DNA of 64,000 nucleotides from Sphingobacterium sp. ML3W (GCF_000747525.1 NZ_CP009278.1:3844001-3908000), one strand, 5' to 3'; shown: positions 27,602 to 38,500, counted from the stretch's first letter. Numbers and translations are program-made. Notes: generated by a model from the sequence alone, not told the origin.

Positions 27602-27895
27602 ATGAAAAAACCTGCTGTACAAATAGATTTACACGCTGAAGCCTTTCTTTCCGACTGGGAAGATTATACGGCTGACGAATTAGCAAATGAATCCCTTATC
27701 TATATGCGCGATATGTTGGACGCTGCTATTTATTGGGATATGCCAGAAATAAAGTTTGTGCATGGGAAAGGAAAAGGTATCTTAAAAAGAATGATCTACG
27801 ATGAATTAAAATTCTATAAAGATCAGGGTGCCATCTCACATTACCATCCTACATACCATAATGAAGACATTGTCGTCGTGATTATTGGATTTTGA
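27602..27895 (+). CDS. Smr domain protein
   Basis: 97 residues, a stand-alone Smr domain. The DLH motif is IDLHAE at 8-13 and the second motif is FVHGKGKGILKRMI, the HGxGxGxL loop. Small Smr domains bind or nick nucleic acid (MutS2 C-terminus, E. coli SmrA/SmrB, which cut mRNA at stalled ribosomes). Whether this small one is catalytic cannot be told, although the DLH and HGKG residues are intact. It precedes the two-component operon by 51 nt and follows the UVR-motif gene. Confidence 0.88.
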   Translation: MKKPAVQIDLHAEAFLSDWEDYTADELANESLIYMRDMLDAAIYWDMPEIKFVHGKGKGILKRMIYDELKFYKDQGAISHYHPTYHNEDIVVVIIGF

Positions 27896-27946
27896 TTCCT
27901 AAATCTTTCCCAATTCTTATCTTAACCTTGTCCATAACGAACGTAT

Positions 27947-28618
27947 ATGAAGATACTATTGATAGAAGATGAAGTCGCTTTAAGCCAAGTCATCATGGAA
28001 TCCTTACTAGCGGAAAAACACCGTGTAGAGCAAGCTTTTGACTACGAAAGTGCTCTTGAGAAAATAGCCCTCTATACCTATGATTGCATTTTACTGGATA
28101 TCATGTTGCCAGGTGGATCAGGTTTACAACTTATGGAGAAAATAAAAGAAAATGGGAAGGATGAATCTGTGATCATTTTATCTGCCAAAGATTCCGTTGA
28201 CGACAAAGTCAAGGGACTAGAGTTGGGTGCTGATGATTATTTAGCTAAACCCTTTCATTTGGCGGAACTACATGCGCGGATCAAATCCATTATACGTAGA
28301 AAAAATCAGCATGGCGACGATATTTTGGTTTATAAAAATATTGCCGTTAACACGACAGACAGGAGCATAACAGTCAATGGAAAACCCGTCACCCTCAATA
28401 GAAAGGAATTTGACCTTTTGTATTACTTTATCATCAGGCCTACCAAACTCATTCAAAAAAACAGTTTGGCCGAATCTATCTGGGGAGACCATATCGATCA
28501 GGCCGATAGTCTAGATTTTATCTATTCCCAAATCAAAAATCTAAGAAAAAAATTAAAAGATAGCCAAGCCGATATCGATATTCAAGCCGTTTATGGAATC
28601 GGATATAAATTAATTTAA
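27947..28618 (+). CDS. OmpR/PhoB-family response regulator
   Basis: 223 residues. The receiver domain (1-118) has the acidic pair Glu7/Asp8, phosphoacceptor Asp51 in LLDIMLPGG, and the switch Lys in LAKPFH. The C-terminal winged helix (about 125-223) has GKPVTLNRKEFDLLYYF and VYGIGYKLI, the OmpR/PhoB signature. A weak TAACCTTG box lies 17 nt before the start. Its stop shares one base with the start of the kinase gene, so the two are translationally coupled, and two PepSY-like genes follow as probable members of the same operon and likely targets. Confidence 0.93.
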   Translation: MKILLIEDEVALSQVIMESLLAEKHRVEQAFDYESALEKIALYTYDCILLDIMLPGGSGLQLMEKIKENGKDESVIILSAKDSVDDKVKGLELGADDYLAKPFHLAELHARIKSIIRRKNQHGDDILVYKNIAVNTTDRSITVNGKPVTLNRKEFDLLYYFIIRPTKLIQKNSLAESIWGDHIDQADSLDFIYSQIKNLRKKLKDSQADIDIQAVYGIGYKLI

Positions 28619-29901
28619 TGACGAAATCACTCAAAAACTATACGATACGCTATATCACGATCATGATTTTGATCGTGATTGCCGTATGGGCGTTATTATT
28701 CTATGCCTTTATCATGGAGGAGGTTTACGATAATGTTGATGATGGATTAAAAAATCAAAAAATAGAAATTATCCGAGCGGCTTATAATGATGAGACAATC
28801 TTAAAGATTGATACATTCGGTATCAATCAATTCAAGATTACAAAAGCCTCCCAACAAATACAACAAGGTAAGAAAAACACGTTTAAGAACGACCTGATTT
28901 ACATGCCATATGACGAGGATATGGAACCTTACCGCATCTTAAACACTTACTTCTATGGAAAAGACAAACAATTATATCATTTAGAAATTCGAACCTCTAC
29001 TGTCGAAGAAGACGAATTACAATATGATCTCGCTACTGCATTAATTGTTCTCTATATTTTAATTATCATAAGTATCCTTTCAATAAATACCTTAGTCTTT
29101 CATCGCGCATTTAAACCATTTTATCAAATATTGGATAAATTAGAAAAATATCATTTTGGTAAATTAAAAGCGACACAAACTATAAAAAGCAATGTTAGAG
29201 AGTTTATTTTATTGGACTCGGAGATTGATAAAATGTTGGATCGTAATGAAAAGATATTCCAGCAGCAAAAATTATTTATTGAAAATGCCGCACATGAGCT
29301 ACAGACACCTTTAGCGATCTCTACCAATAAACTCGAATTATTACTGGAAGATGAACGATTAAGTGAACAACAATTAATCGCCATCAGTGAGACCAAAGAA
29401 GCCCTGGAACGCATGATTAAGTTGAACAAAGCCTTACTCATGCTTTCGCGTATTGAAAACAATCAATTTGAAAGTACAGATAAGGTAATATTCAATTCTC
29501 TTATCCATCAAATTTGTGATGAGTTAGCAGACTTGATAGAATATAAAGGAATAACGGTCGAGATAGCTGACCACGGTACATTTATCCTAGAATTTAATTC
29601 GGACCTTGCTACTATTTTGCTATCTAACCTAATCCGTAATGCCATTACTTACAATAAACCGAAAGATGGTCTGATTAAAATTGATATCCACGGCGATTCT
29701 TTTTCTATCGCTAATACGGGTAATAATACAGCATTGCCTCCAAATAGTATCTTCAATCGGTTCCATAAAGAAAATAGTGCAATAAATTCAAACGGTTTAG
29801 GCCTTTCGATTGTTAAAACAATTATAGATACAAGTAGCAAAATTGAAATACACTACTCATACTCAAATAGTTTTCATGTTTTTAACATACAAAAGCTATA
29901 A
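28618..29901 (+). CDS. Sensor histidine kinase (HisKA/HATPase_c)
   Basis: 427 residues with two membrane helices (about 10-35 and 137-160) around a periplasmic sensor of about 100 residues. HisKA has the phosphorylated His226 in NAAHELQTPL. HATPase has the N box LIRNAITYNK and G2 box GLGLSIVKTI; the F/G1 area is short, as in many Bacteroidota kinases. ATG overlaps the regulator stop by one base. The signal is unknown, but the PepSY-like periplasmic proteins encoded next could be part of sensing or of the response. Confidence 0.92.
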   Translation: MTKSLKNYTIRYITIMILIVIAVWALLFYAFIMEEVYDNVDDGLKNQKIEIIRAAYNDETILKIDTFGINQFKITKASQQIQQGKKNTFKNDLIYMPYDEDMEPYRILNTYFYGKDKQLYHLEIRTSTVEEDELQYDLATALIVLYILIIISILSINTLVFHRAFKPFYQILDKLEKYHFGKLKATQTIKSNVREFILLDSEIDKMLDRNEKIFQQQKLFIENAAHELQTPLAISTNKLELLLEDERLSEQQLIAISETKEALERMIKLNKALLMLSRIENNQFESTDKVIFNSLIHQICDELADLIEYKGITVEIADHGTFILEFNSDLATILLSNLIRNAITYNKPKDGLIKIDIHGDSFSIANTGNNTALPPNSIFNRFHKENSAINSNGLGLSIVKTIIDTSSKIEIHYSYSNSFHVFNIQKL

Positions 29902-29963
29902 TTCCTAAATCTTTACCAAATCATAGGGGAACTTTGATATATAAAATAAAAGGAGAATATATT

Positions 29964-30404
29964 ATGAACAAAATTAAAACAATAGCCATCGTCGCACTAG
30001 TAGGGCTATCGACGATTACATTTGCACAAAAAAAAGTAATCAACAGTAACGAGTTGCCCGCAAATGCACAGACATTCATCAAAAACAATTTTGCTACTAA
30101 TCAAATCAGTAGTACGATTGAAGAAAAAGAAAAACTCTTTTCAAAGGAATACAAAGTAATCCTAAACAATGGTACAAAAATCGAATTTGATAAATCTGGA
30201 AATTGGGAAGAAGTTGATGGTGAAAAAACAGCAATTCCTTTAAAAATCGTTCCGACAGCGATTCAAAATTATGTAACTAAAAGTTTTCCCGATACACAAA
30301 TCGTAAAAATAAAAAAATCATCACGTAAATACGAAGTCGAAATATCAAATGGTATTGATTTAGAGTTTAATAAAAAAGGAGAATTTATCCGAATTGATGA
30401 TTAA
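29964..30404 (+). CDS. PepSY-like periplasmic protein (DUF2874 type)
   Basis: 146 residues from the ATG at 29964 with a signal peptide ending near TFAQ; the ATG at 29934 would add ten residues that hide the signal start. The mature protein contains two PepSY-like repeats of about 60 residues, each with a 'predicted helix, VxFxNG-x-IEFDxxGxW' pattern: YKVILNNGTKIEFDKSGNW and then YEVEISNGIDLEFNKKGEF. Such proteins often follow RR-HK pairs in Bacteroidota. It starts 62 nt after the kinase and is followed 16 nt later by a related gene. Confidence 0.82.
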   Translation: MNKIKTIAIVALVGLSTITFAQKKVINSNELPANAQTFIKNNFATNQISSTIEEKEKLFSKEYKVILNNGTKIEFDKSGNWEEVDGEKTAIPLKIVPTAIQNYVTKSFPDTQIVKIKKSSRKYEVEISNGIDLEFNKKGEFIRIDD

Positions 30405-30420
30405 TTCAAAAGGAAAAGAT

Positions 30421-30879
30421 ATGAAAAAATTAATTATAGGATTCGTAGCTCTGCTTACTATCGTATTCATTACGGTATCCTGCGACGACAAGGACGATGA
30501 TCACCAAATACCAAGCACCTCTTTACCTGCTCCAGCGATAGGTTTTCTTGATATGAATTTTAAAGATATCAAAATTCGTAATGTAGAGAAAAAGAATCCA
30601 AATCAGGCAAATGGAACTGTTTACAGCGTTGAATTAGTAAATGGTATAGAAGTGGATTTTGATCAGGAAGGAATTTGGAAAGAGGTAGAGTCTGATAATA
30701 ATACCGCCATACCCACAGGTTTTATATTGCCATCCATTGTCAGTTATGTAACTACAAATTATACAACTGCACAAATCACGGCTATCGACAAAGTTGCTAC
30801 CGGATTTGAAGTCGACCTCACAAATGATATCGATTTACTATTCGATGTTAATGGTGATTTTGTAAAAATAGTTTTATAA
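30421..30879 (+). CDS. PepSY-like lipoprotein (DUF2874 type)
   Basis: 152 residues from the ATG at 30421. A lipoprotein signal ends ITVSC with Cys21, then an acidic DDKDDD linker. Two PepSY-like repeats follow: YSVELVNGIEVDFDQEGIW and FEVDLTNDIDLLFDVNGDF. It is a paralogue of the preceding gene with membrane anchoring instead of a soluble form. It ends the four-gene operon, with a strong terminator 1 nt on. Confidence 0.82.
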   Translation: MKKLIIGFVALLTIVFITVSCDDKDDDHQIPSTSLPAPAIGFLDMNFKDIKIRNVEKKNPNQANGTVYSVELVNGIEVDFDQEGIWKEVESDNNTAIPTGFILPSIVSYVTTNYTTAQITAIDKVATGFEVDLTNDIDLLFDVNGDFVKIVL

Positions 30880-30880
30880 T

Positions 30881-30920
30881 AAAAAAAGCCACTTTCATAT
30901 CTATGAAAGTGGCTTTTTTT
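30881..30920. terminator. Terminator of the RR-HK-PepSY operon
   Basis: A perfect 19-bp stem with a 2-nt loop (30881-30899 with 30902-30920) carries A and T runs of seven, so it should work for this operon and for the convergent DUF1080 gene. Confidence 0.94.
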
Positions 30921-30932
30921 ATTATTATCCAA

Positions 30933-31934
30933 TTATTTTTTAGCTGGTGTAATTTTTATCTTTCTAAACTCTATGGGAGCGTGATCCCCTTGTAAATAGA
31001 TTGGTCCTGGCTCACCCTCTTTGCTATCTAAAGCGCCGCCTGTGATACCCGGAATCTCTTGATTATTGATGATGGTCTTACCATTTGCTACCACAGTTAC
31101 CAATCGGCCTACAAGCGTTACTTCATATTTTTGCCATTCATTTGGCCCCAAAGCCACCATTTCATTTGGTGCTAAAAACCCGTAGATAGCACCAAAATAA
31201 AGGCTACCAGGGTGCTGATCCTTAGGACTATCTTCGATTTGCAATTCATAGCGACCTCTCAAATAAATCCCCGAATTACCACCTTCTGCATATCTAAACT
31301 CTGCTTCCAGTTTGAAATCTTCAAACTTTTCATCTGTTATTAAATTAGCACCTGCTTTATCACTCGTTAAGATACCATCTTTCACCGACCAATTATTATC
31401 ACCACCAACTGGCTTCCACCCTGTCAAATCTTTACCGTTGAATAGCTCAATAGCCTCACCCCACTGTACTGTACCTGTACGATTCAAATAAGGTGCTTTC
31501 TCGCCTGTAAAATTATGGCTGATTCCTTTATTTGATGTCACTGTTCCTTTTATTCCTGTTGCCGTCACTTCACCTTCAATTACAAAGTCACCTTCACCGC
31601 CTTCCCATTGAGGAGGAATAGCAAACGAGAATTTTCCATTTTCAAACTTCACATGAGAAACAGGACGAGCACTACCACTATCTCCTACATAAGTACCTAC
31701 TAAAGTATTAAACCCAGACAGCTTGACCTCAATCCAAGAAGGAGCTACTTTTCCATCTTTATCCACATTTAAATCCCAACGGCCAATTAAAGCCTTCGCT
31801 AATTCAGGTACAACTTGCTGCGCTGGATTATGTTGAACTTCCTGCACTTTTTTTTGTTCTTGATTTTGACATGAACTTACACCTGCTCCCAATAAACAAA
31901 AGAGAACACTATATTTTAAACGATTTTTTAACAT
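30933..31934 (-). CDS. DUF1080 (3-keto-disaccharide hydrolase) lipoprotein
   Basis: 333 residues. A lipoprotein signal ends VSSC with Cys22. Residues about 45-150 form a strand-rich N-terminal part of uncertain fold. Residues about 155-330 are the DUF1080 laminin-G-like domain: EAIELFNGKDLTGWKPVGG, NNWSVKDGILTSD, FKLEAEFRYAEGGNSGIYLRG and PIYLQGDHAPIEFRKIKI. Relatives in Bacteroides hydrolyse 3-keto-glycosides. It is a single gene, exported to the envelope. A TAAGTTTG -7 box lies upstream. Confidence 0.88.
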   Translation of the reverse strand: MLKNRLKYSVLFCLLGAGVSSCQNQEQKKVQEVQHNPAQQVVPELAKALIGRWDLNVDKDGKVAPSWIEVKLSGFNTLVGTYVGDSGSARPVSHVKFENGKFSFAIPPQWEGGEGDFVIEGEVTATGIKGTVTSNKGISHNFTGEKAPYLNRTGTVQWGEAIELFNGKDLTGWKPVGGDNNWSVKDGILTSDKAGANLITDEKFEDFKLEAEFRYAEGGNSGIYLRGRYELQIEDSPKDQHPGSLYFGAIYGFLAPNEMVALGPNEWQKYEVTLVGRLVTVVANGKTIINNQEIPGITGGALDSKEGEPGPIYLQGDHAPIEFRKIKITPAKK

Positions 31935-32001
31935 TTTTTAAGAATTGTTATACAGATTTAGATTTTCATTATAATTACTAAAACGAATATACTAAAAATA
32001 T

Positions 32002-32009
32002 CAAACTTA
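32002..32009 (-). promoter_or_regulatory. -7 box (TAAGTTTG) before the DUF1080 gene
   Basis: On the minus strand TAAGTTTG fits TAnnTTTG, 68 nt before the start codon at 31934. No clear -33 box is seen. Confidence 0.45.
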
Positions 32010-32230
32010 GATAAATTTGCTTTTATACTCTAATTATAATCGCGTTAATTATTAATGGAAATTTCCAATCTATCCGCTGAATATGAAATTATTTATTCCG
32101 ATGAAATATTGAATCCGAGAGTTCCGATATGACCAAAATAAAGAACATGCTTTATATCTTAAATTTTATCAAATGTAAAAATTAATTCCACTTTTAGTAA
32201 AGATATTTGTATCAACAAATTAGATACATC

Positions 32231-33379
32231 ATGAAAACAATAGTAACAACAAAAACAATCGTTCGATTACTGATTATATGGATCGTTGTGATTGGATTAA
32301 TGCTATTTGAAAACCAACTATTCAAAACCACACTGTCATCAACAACAGCGGTCGTTCTATTTATGGTGCTCCTTACTACCATTCTAACGGCATCTTTTGG
32401 AGTTGTAAAAGAAGCCGATGAACTAGCACATAAACTAGGGGAACCTTTTGGTACTTTAATCCTCACCCTTTCTATCGTTGCGATAGAAGTCGTACTCATA
32501 GCTGCCGTTATGCTTGGACCGGCGGAATCACCGACGATAGGTAAAGACTCTATATTTTCTGTGATGATGATTATCATGAATCTAGTTGTCGGACTCTGCA
32601 TCTTATTGGGAAGTAGTAAACATCAAGAGCAAGAGTACAATGCGCAAGGTACGTTGACCTATTTCTCTATGATTGTGATATTAGGAGGTACTTCGCTTTT
32701 ATTGCCAAATTTTATCAAAGGAAGCGGCGATGGATCATTTACTACTGTACAGGCTTTATTCATATCTACTATCATCATTCTTGTATACGTAGCTTTTCTA
32801 CGTTATCAACTTAAAGGATATCACCATCTTTATATACAACCTATGGCAGGAACCCTAGAAATAAAGTATCCAAAACAAAAATTAAATTCCCAGTTGGACC
32901 AAGACCATACAAATTTAGATAATAAAAAACAGATCTGGATACGTTCTATTTTATTGTTGCTCATGATTTTACCGATTGTGTTATTATCGCATCAAATGGC
33001 TATAGTCGTGGACTATGGCATCGAAACGATCCAACTTCCATTAGCATTGGGAGGTATATTGATAGCAATTATTGTCTTTACACCAGAATCAATAACAGCC
33101 GTCAAAGCTGCTATAAACAATGAATTCCAGCGCAGCATCAATTTGTGTCATGGTGCATTTGTTTCAACTGTAGGTCTCACTGTGCCAGCTGTCCTACTTG
33201 TGGGGCTTCTAAAGGGAAAATTAGTCCTATTTGGATTATCAGACACAGAAACTGTTTTATTTGTGATGACACTCCTCTTAAGTCTAATCTCATTCTTAGG
33301 CAAGAGGACAACGCCTATTTTAGGGGTCATTCATTTAGCACTATTCGCAATTTATATGCTATTGGTATTTAATCCTTGA
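32231..33379 (+). CDS. chaA: ChaA-type calcium/sodium:proton antiporter
   Basis: 382 residues from the ATG at 32231; an ATG at 32207 adds eight residues. About ten membrane helices form two inverted Na_Ca_ex (CaCA) halves. The conserved acidic motifs are LGEPFGTLILTLSIVAIEVVL in the first half and FTPESITAVKAAINNEFQRS in the second. These alpha-repeat motifs match ChaA, the E. coli Ca2+/H+ and Na+/H+ exchanger. It is expected to export Ca2+, Na+ or K+ at high pH or salt. It stands alone. Confidence 0.88.
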   Translation: MKTIVTTKTIVRLLIIWIVVIGLMLFENQLFKTTLSSTTAVVLFMVLLTTILTASFGVVKEADELAHKLGEPFGTLILTLSIVAIEVVLIAAVMLGPAESPTIGKDSIFSVMMIIMNLVVGLCILLGSSKHQEQEYNAQGTLTYFSMIVILGGTSLLLPNFIKGSGDGSFTTVQALFISTIIILVYVAFLRYQLKGYHHLYIQPMAGTLEIKYPKQKLNSQLDQDHTNLDNKKQIWIRSILLLLMILPIVLLSHQMAIVVDYGIETIQLPLALGGILIAIIVFTPESITAVKAAINNEFQRSINLCHGAFVSTVGLTVPAVLLVGLLKGKLVLFGLSDTETVLFVMTLLLSLISFLGKRTTPILGVIHLALFAIYMLLVFNP

Positions 33380-33589
33380 TTGGTATAGATAAAGCAACGG
33401 TAACTGACCTCAGTTTATAACCCAGCGCCTTTAACCAAAAAAAGACTCATAACTTAATAAAATGCATGAGCATATATATATGATTTGGGGAATTAAAAAC
33501 AACACGAATAAAAAAGAGTTTTCTTTATAGTTTGTTAAAAGCTATTTTGCTAAATTTAACCTATAAATTATTCAAAAAAGACGAGCATC

Positions 33590-34984
33590 ATGTTTGAAAA
33601 AGAAATATACATCAAAAGAAGAAGCGAGCTCAGTTCCAAATTTTCATCTGGACTACTCCTATTTTTAGGAAATATTGAAAACCCAATCAATTTTGAGCAC
33701 AACACCTACCCTTTCCGTCAAGATAGTAGCTTTTTATACTACATGGGGATAAAGAGTCCAAAACTGGCTGCTGTAGTGGATATCGAGGCCGGTGAAACCG
33801 TATTGTTCGGCGATGAGATGAGTATCGATGATATCGTATGGATGGGACAGCAGCAGACTCTAAACGAAAAAGCGCAATGGGTAGGCATAACAAGCCTACG
33901 CCCATTCCGTGATTTACATCAGTATTTGGAAAAGGCAAAAAAAAATAATAAGCCGGTACATTATCTACCTCCTTACCAGTCACATAATAAATTACTATTA
34001 CAACAACTGCTCAACCTAGCCATTGATGAAATCAAACCATCAGTTGCTCTAATTCAAGCTGTAGTCTCTCAAAGGAATATCAAAGCAGCAGAAGAGATTG
34101 TTGAATTGGAAAAAGCTGTAGATGTAGCAGTGGATATGCATCGTTTAGCTATCAAAATGACCAGACCAGGTATGCATGAATTTGAAATCAGCAATGCCAT
34201 GCAACATTTTGCTCAAAATAAACAAATGTCCTTATCCTATCCACCAATAGTGACCAAACATGGAGAAATATTGCACAATCATATCCAATACCATAAGATC
34301 AAGGCAGGAGATATGCTCCTTAATGACTCAGGAGTTGAAACAGCCTTAGGATATGCTTCGGACTTAACACGTACATTTCCTGTTGGCAAACGCTTTAATC
34401 CCTTACAAGAAGAACTATATACTATAGTATTACATGCATTCAAAACGGCAGAAGCAGAATTGGCCCCAGATGTTGCATTCAAAAATATCCACTTGAGAGC
34501 CTGTGAAGCTCTAGCCGAAGGATTGATTCAGATTGGGTTTATGAAGGGAAATGCACAAGATGCAGTAGCCAATCATGCCCATTCATTGTTTTTTCAGTGT
34601 GGGTTAGGTCACATGCTTGGACTGGATGTACACGATATGGAAGATTTAGGTGAGCAGTATGTAGGATACACCGCAGACGAACCCAAGGACACCGAAACCT
34701 TTGGTATAAAATCATTACGATTGGGGAAAAAACTAGAAGTAGGTAATGTTGTTACGGTAGAACCCGGTATTTATATTATTCCAGAACTGATACAATTATG
34801 GGGGCAACAAAATCTGCATAGCGATTACATCAATTATGATTTTCTAAGCAAACATCTCGATATTGGCGGTATACGTATCGAAGATGATTATGTCATCCAA
34901 GATTCAGGCTACCATCGTTTAGGAAAATACCTAGAAAGGGAAATCCATGAAATTTATGAATTGAAAGACCAAGGAACAGATTAA
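33590..34984 (+). CDS. M24B family aminopeptidase (aminopeptidase P-like)
   Basis: 464 residues. An N-terminal AMP_N domain (about 5-130: KEIYIKRRSELSSKF, DSSFLYYMGIKSPKLA) is followed by a pita-bread catalytic domain. Metal ligands are Asp246 and Asp258 (DSGVETALGYASDLTRTFP), the His in GLGHMLGLDVHD, Glu in VEPGIYI and Glu in IRIEDDYVI. It should remove N-terminal residues before proline. No signal peptide. It is flanked by its own gap upstream and a terminator downstream. Confidence 0.9.
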   Translation: MFEKEIYIKRRSELSSKFSSGLLLFLGNIENPINFEHNTYPFRQDSSFLYYMGIKSPKLAAVVDIEAGETVLFGDEMSIDDIVWMGQQQTLNEKAQWVGITSLRPFRDLHQYLEKAKKNNKPVHYLPPYQSHNKLLLQQLLNLAIDEIKPSVALIQAVVSQRNIKAAEEIVELEKAVDVAVDMHRLAIKMTRPGMHEFEISNAMQHFAQNKQMSLSYPPIVTKHGEILHNHIQYHKIKAGDMLLNDSGVETALGYASDLTRTFPVGKRFNPLQEELYTIVLHAFKTAEAELAPDVAFKNIHLRACEALAEGLIQIGFMKGNAQDAVANHAHSLFFQCGLGHMLGLDVHDMEDLGEQYVGYTADEPKDTETFGIKSLRLGKKLEVGNVVTVEPGIYIIPELIQLWGQQNLHSDYINYDFLSKHLDIGGIRIEDDYVIQDSGYHRLGKYLEREIHEIYELKDQGTD

Positions 34985-35023
34985 ATCAAACCCTGTGTTT
35001 TAATCTAATTGGAAAAATTACAA

Positions 35024-35063
35024 AAAAGAGGGGATAAATGCATGAGCGTGTATCCCCTCTTTT
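35024..35063 (+). terminator. Terminator after the M24B peptidase gene
   Basis: A perfect 13-bp stem, AAAAGAGGGGATA with TATCCCCTCTTTT (35024-35036 and 35051-35063), 14-nt loop, 40 nt after the stop. Confidence 0.85.
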
Positions 35064-35575
35064 CCATTTTTGTCTTATATCCATTCCCACTATATACAAT
35101 CTACCCCTTGATTGTATTTATACTTTCATATTCTTGTTTTCTATTCGCCATACAAATTGCAAAACATTCCATAATCCAGACAAAAATCTCATACACACTT
35201 GTATTACTTTATGCTTAACTCTCGATATAAAAGATTTGTTTTTTTAAATTGAAAATCCAAGACAAAAGCTAAAAGAACCACTGAATCTGGGCAAAAGAAA
35301 TTTCAACAGATACAAATGTGTAAAACTTGAATTTATAAACCTGTCTTTAAACGACTTAATTATATTTTTTAACATTTTTTTAACAAAAATTACAAATTAA
35401 AGACTACTTATTAGGTGGATTTTATATATTTGCCTTAATAACATTAAATAATGACACTTAACACCATCAATATGTGCGCAAGACGAATGCTTTTAGGAGG
35501 TAGTTTACGTTAATAATTCACTAACCGCCTCCTATAACAAAAGCCACAATAAACATCTTATATCCTGATTTTAAC
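35064..35575 (+). other. Long leader region of susC with -7 box; no gene
   Basis: About 510 nt without a convincing gene; short open frames at 35009-35247 overlap the terminator and look accidental. TATATTTG at 35425-35432 fits TAnnTTTG and would give susC a leader of about 140 nt. No sigma/anti-sigma (FecI/FecR) pair or hybrid sensor lies upstream, so the regulator of this SusCD pair is elsewhere. Confidence 0.5.
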
Positions 35576-38500
35576 ATGACAAAACATACAACAAATTTTG
35601 TCGTAGCAGCAGCGCTTTGCCTAAGTTCGAGCGCACTATACGCACAATCCACTATAAAAGGAAAAGTAACCGACGAACAAAATCAATCGATTCAAGGAGC
35701 GACCATAACAGATATCACTAGCAAAAAACAAGTTCAAACAGATGCAAACGGTGTATTTGAACTCATCACTAATGAGAGTTCGATTACGCTGCAAGTGCAG
35801 TTCATTGGATATGAAATAAAAACTGTACAAGCCAATTCTACGGATTTTACCCATATTTCCTTATCCCCTAGCAGTTCACAGCTTAATGAAGTTGTCGTTA
35901 CAGCCTTAGGTATTTCAAGAGAGAAAAAATCACTCGGATATGCTGTGCAAGAAGTAAAGGGCACTGAACTGCAGACTCGTCCGACCAATGCTTTGAGCGC
36001 CCTATCCGGAAAAGTAGCAGGACTTCAAGTCACGACTTCCGGAGGCAATATGGGTGGTTCATCATCCGTTCTTCTTCGTGGAATCAATTCTATTAATGCA
36101 AGTAATCAACCATTATATGTCATCGATGGAACACCTATTGATAACACCGATCTCAACTCTTCTGCCACCATCAATGGCAGTGCAGGAAAAGACGTCGGCA
36201 ATATGATTCAGGATATCAACCCTGATGATATCGAGAATATTTCCGTTCTTAAAGGTCCATCTGCAGCAGCTTTATATGGTTCTAGAGCTGCCAACGGTGT
36301 TATCATGATTACGACTAAGCGCGCATCCAAAGGTGAAAAAGTGGATATCTCGGTCAACACAGGCCTTGATTTTGAGAACATCGTCCGTTTACCGAAGCGT
36401 CAACAGCTTTACGGACAAGGTTATTCCACCAATTTTCAAACTCAAAATATCAATGGAACAGATTATAAAATCGTAGATTATGCTTCTGACGAAAGCTGGG
36501 GGCCCAGACTAGATGGAACCCCCGTCCTACAATGGTATAACCTCAATCCCGAAGACGAAGCAAATTACCTAAAACCATCACCTTGGCTATACCCCAAAAA
36601 TGATGTCAGCTATTTCTTCCGAACCGGCATATCCAATACCAACAACTTTGCTATTGCAGGCAATAGTGGCAATACCAACTACCGATTTTCTTATACCAAT
36701 AAAAATGTAAGTGGCACTGTTCCCAATTCCAATATGAGCCGCAACACCTTCAATTTTTCTGGAGGTACACAATTGGGTAAAATCAAAATAAGCTCCAATT
36801 TCAATTACATCCGTAACGCTTCTACAGGTCGCCCATGGACAGGCGCTTCAAACAGAAATATCATGTTAGAAGCATTTCAATGGGGGGCCGTACAAGTCGA
36901 TTACAAAATACTCGAAAACTACAAACGTGCTGATGGAACACCATTGGCATGGAACCGTACAGGTTGGCAAAATACACCTGAGGATGAAGCAACACGGTTC
37001 ATAGACAACCCCTATTGGTCTGCATATGAATCTTATATGGAAGATAGCAGAGACCGTTTTTACGGGAATATAGGTCTACAATACGATATCAATGACTGGC
37101 TAACAGTGGGTGCTAAGGTCCATGGCGATATCTATGCATTCCAATCCCAAGACCGCATAGCCGTATATTCACGCAGTACTTCGCAATATGAGGAGATGAA
37201 CAATAAACTCAATGAATATAATTATGAATTCTTGGCAACCGCTAAAAAGACTTGGGACAAATTTTCTCTGATTGCTAATATTGGTGCTAATATCCGAGAC
37301 AAAAAAAATAAAAACGACTATGCGATTACTCAAGGAGGTCTAATCCTCCCAAATTATTACAACTTAAAAAATGCATCATCTGTCAAAATCGACAATTTCA
37401 AATATCACCGTCGAATTGCATCCGTTTATGGAAGTTTTTCACTCGGATACAATGACCTATTTTATTTAGACGGAACGATTCGCAATGATTGGTCATCTAC
37501 CTTACCTGTTGACAACAACTCTTTCATCTATCCATCCTTAACGGGTAGTTTTGTCTTCAGTCAATTAGCCCCCTTCAAACAATTGGATTGGTTGAGTTTC
37601 GGAAAAATTCGTCTCGGGTGGGCTGAGGTTGGTAACGATACAGATCCTTATCAATTGTACAAGTCTTATCTTGCTGAACAGTCTTTTGACGGTACTCCAT
37701 CATATAGCTTACCGGACAGAAAACCCAACGCCAATTTAAAACCAGAGATTACAAGCTCTTGGGAAACTGGTCTTAATCTCCAATTATTTAACAACAGGTT
37801 TGGTATTGACCTGACGTACTACAACAACAACTCAAGAAATCAAATTATCGCAATACCTGTCACAAGCTCCTTTGGTTATTCTTCCAAAATGTTAAATGCA
37901 GGCAAAATCAATAACAAGGGAGTTGAAGTTGTATTGAATGGTACGCCCATCAAAACAGAAAACTTTACTTGGGATGCCACACTGAATTGGGCTAAAAACA
38001 AAAATAAGGTCGTAAAATTGGACGATCAAGTGACCTCACTAAGTCTAAGTAGCTCCTTGATTGATCTAGTAGCAGAAGAAGGCAAGTCGTATGGACAGTT
38101 CTTAGGTCAGGACTTTGTCTATACTCCAGAGGGACAGCGTATCATTCAAGAAGATGGCACTTTTATGAAAACCTCACAATTGGTACCTTTAGGATCTATT
38201 CTAGCCGATTATACCTTTGGTTTCCAAAACAGTTTTCGTTATAAAAGATTTAACCTTGGTTTATTAGTTGCTGGTAGAGTGGGGGGGAAATTTTTCTCCC
38301 AAACATACAAAGTCGGTATGTACTCCGGTATTTTGGACAAAACAGCAGCTAACAATATCCGCGAAACAGGTATTGTCCTAGACGGAGTCAAAGCCGATGT
38401 AGTATTCAACAGTGATGGCACTTACGATGTCAGTAACATTCGTGAAAACAACACCAATATCAGTGCACAAGATTGGGCACGTAATGAGTATAATGGTCCA

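Noticed and set aside
35009..35247. Two small frames after the M24B peptidase gene
   Set aside because: They run through the terminator stem and have Tyr/Leu/Ile-rich translations without motifs.
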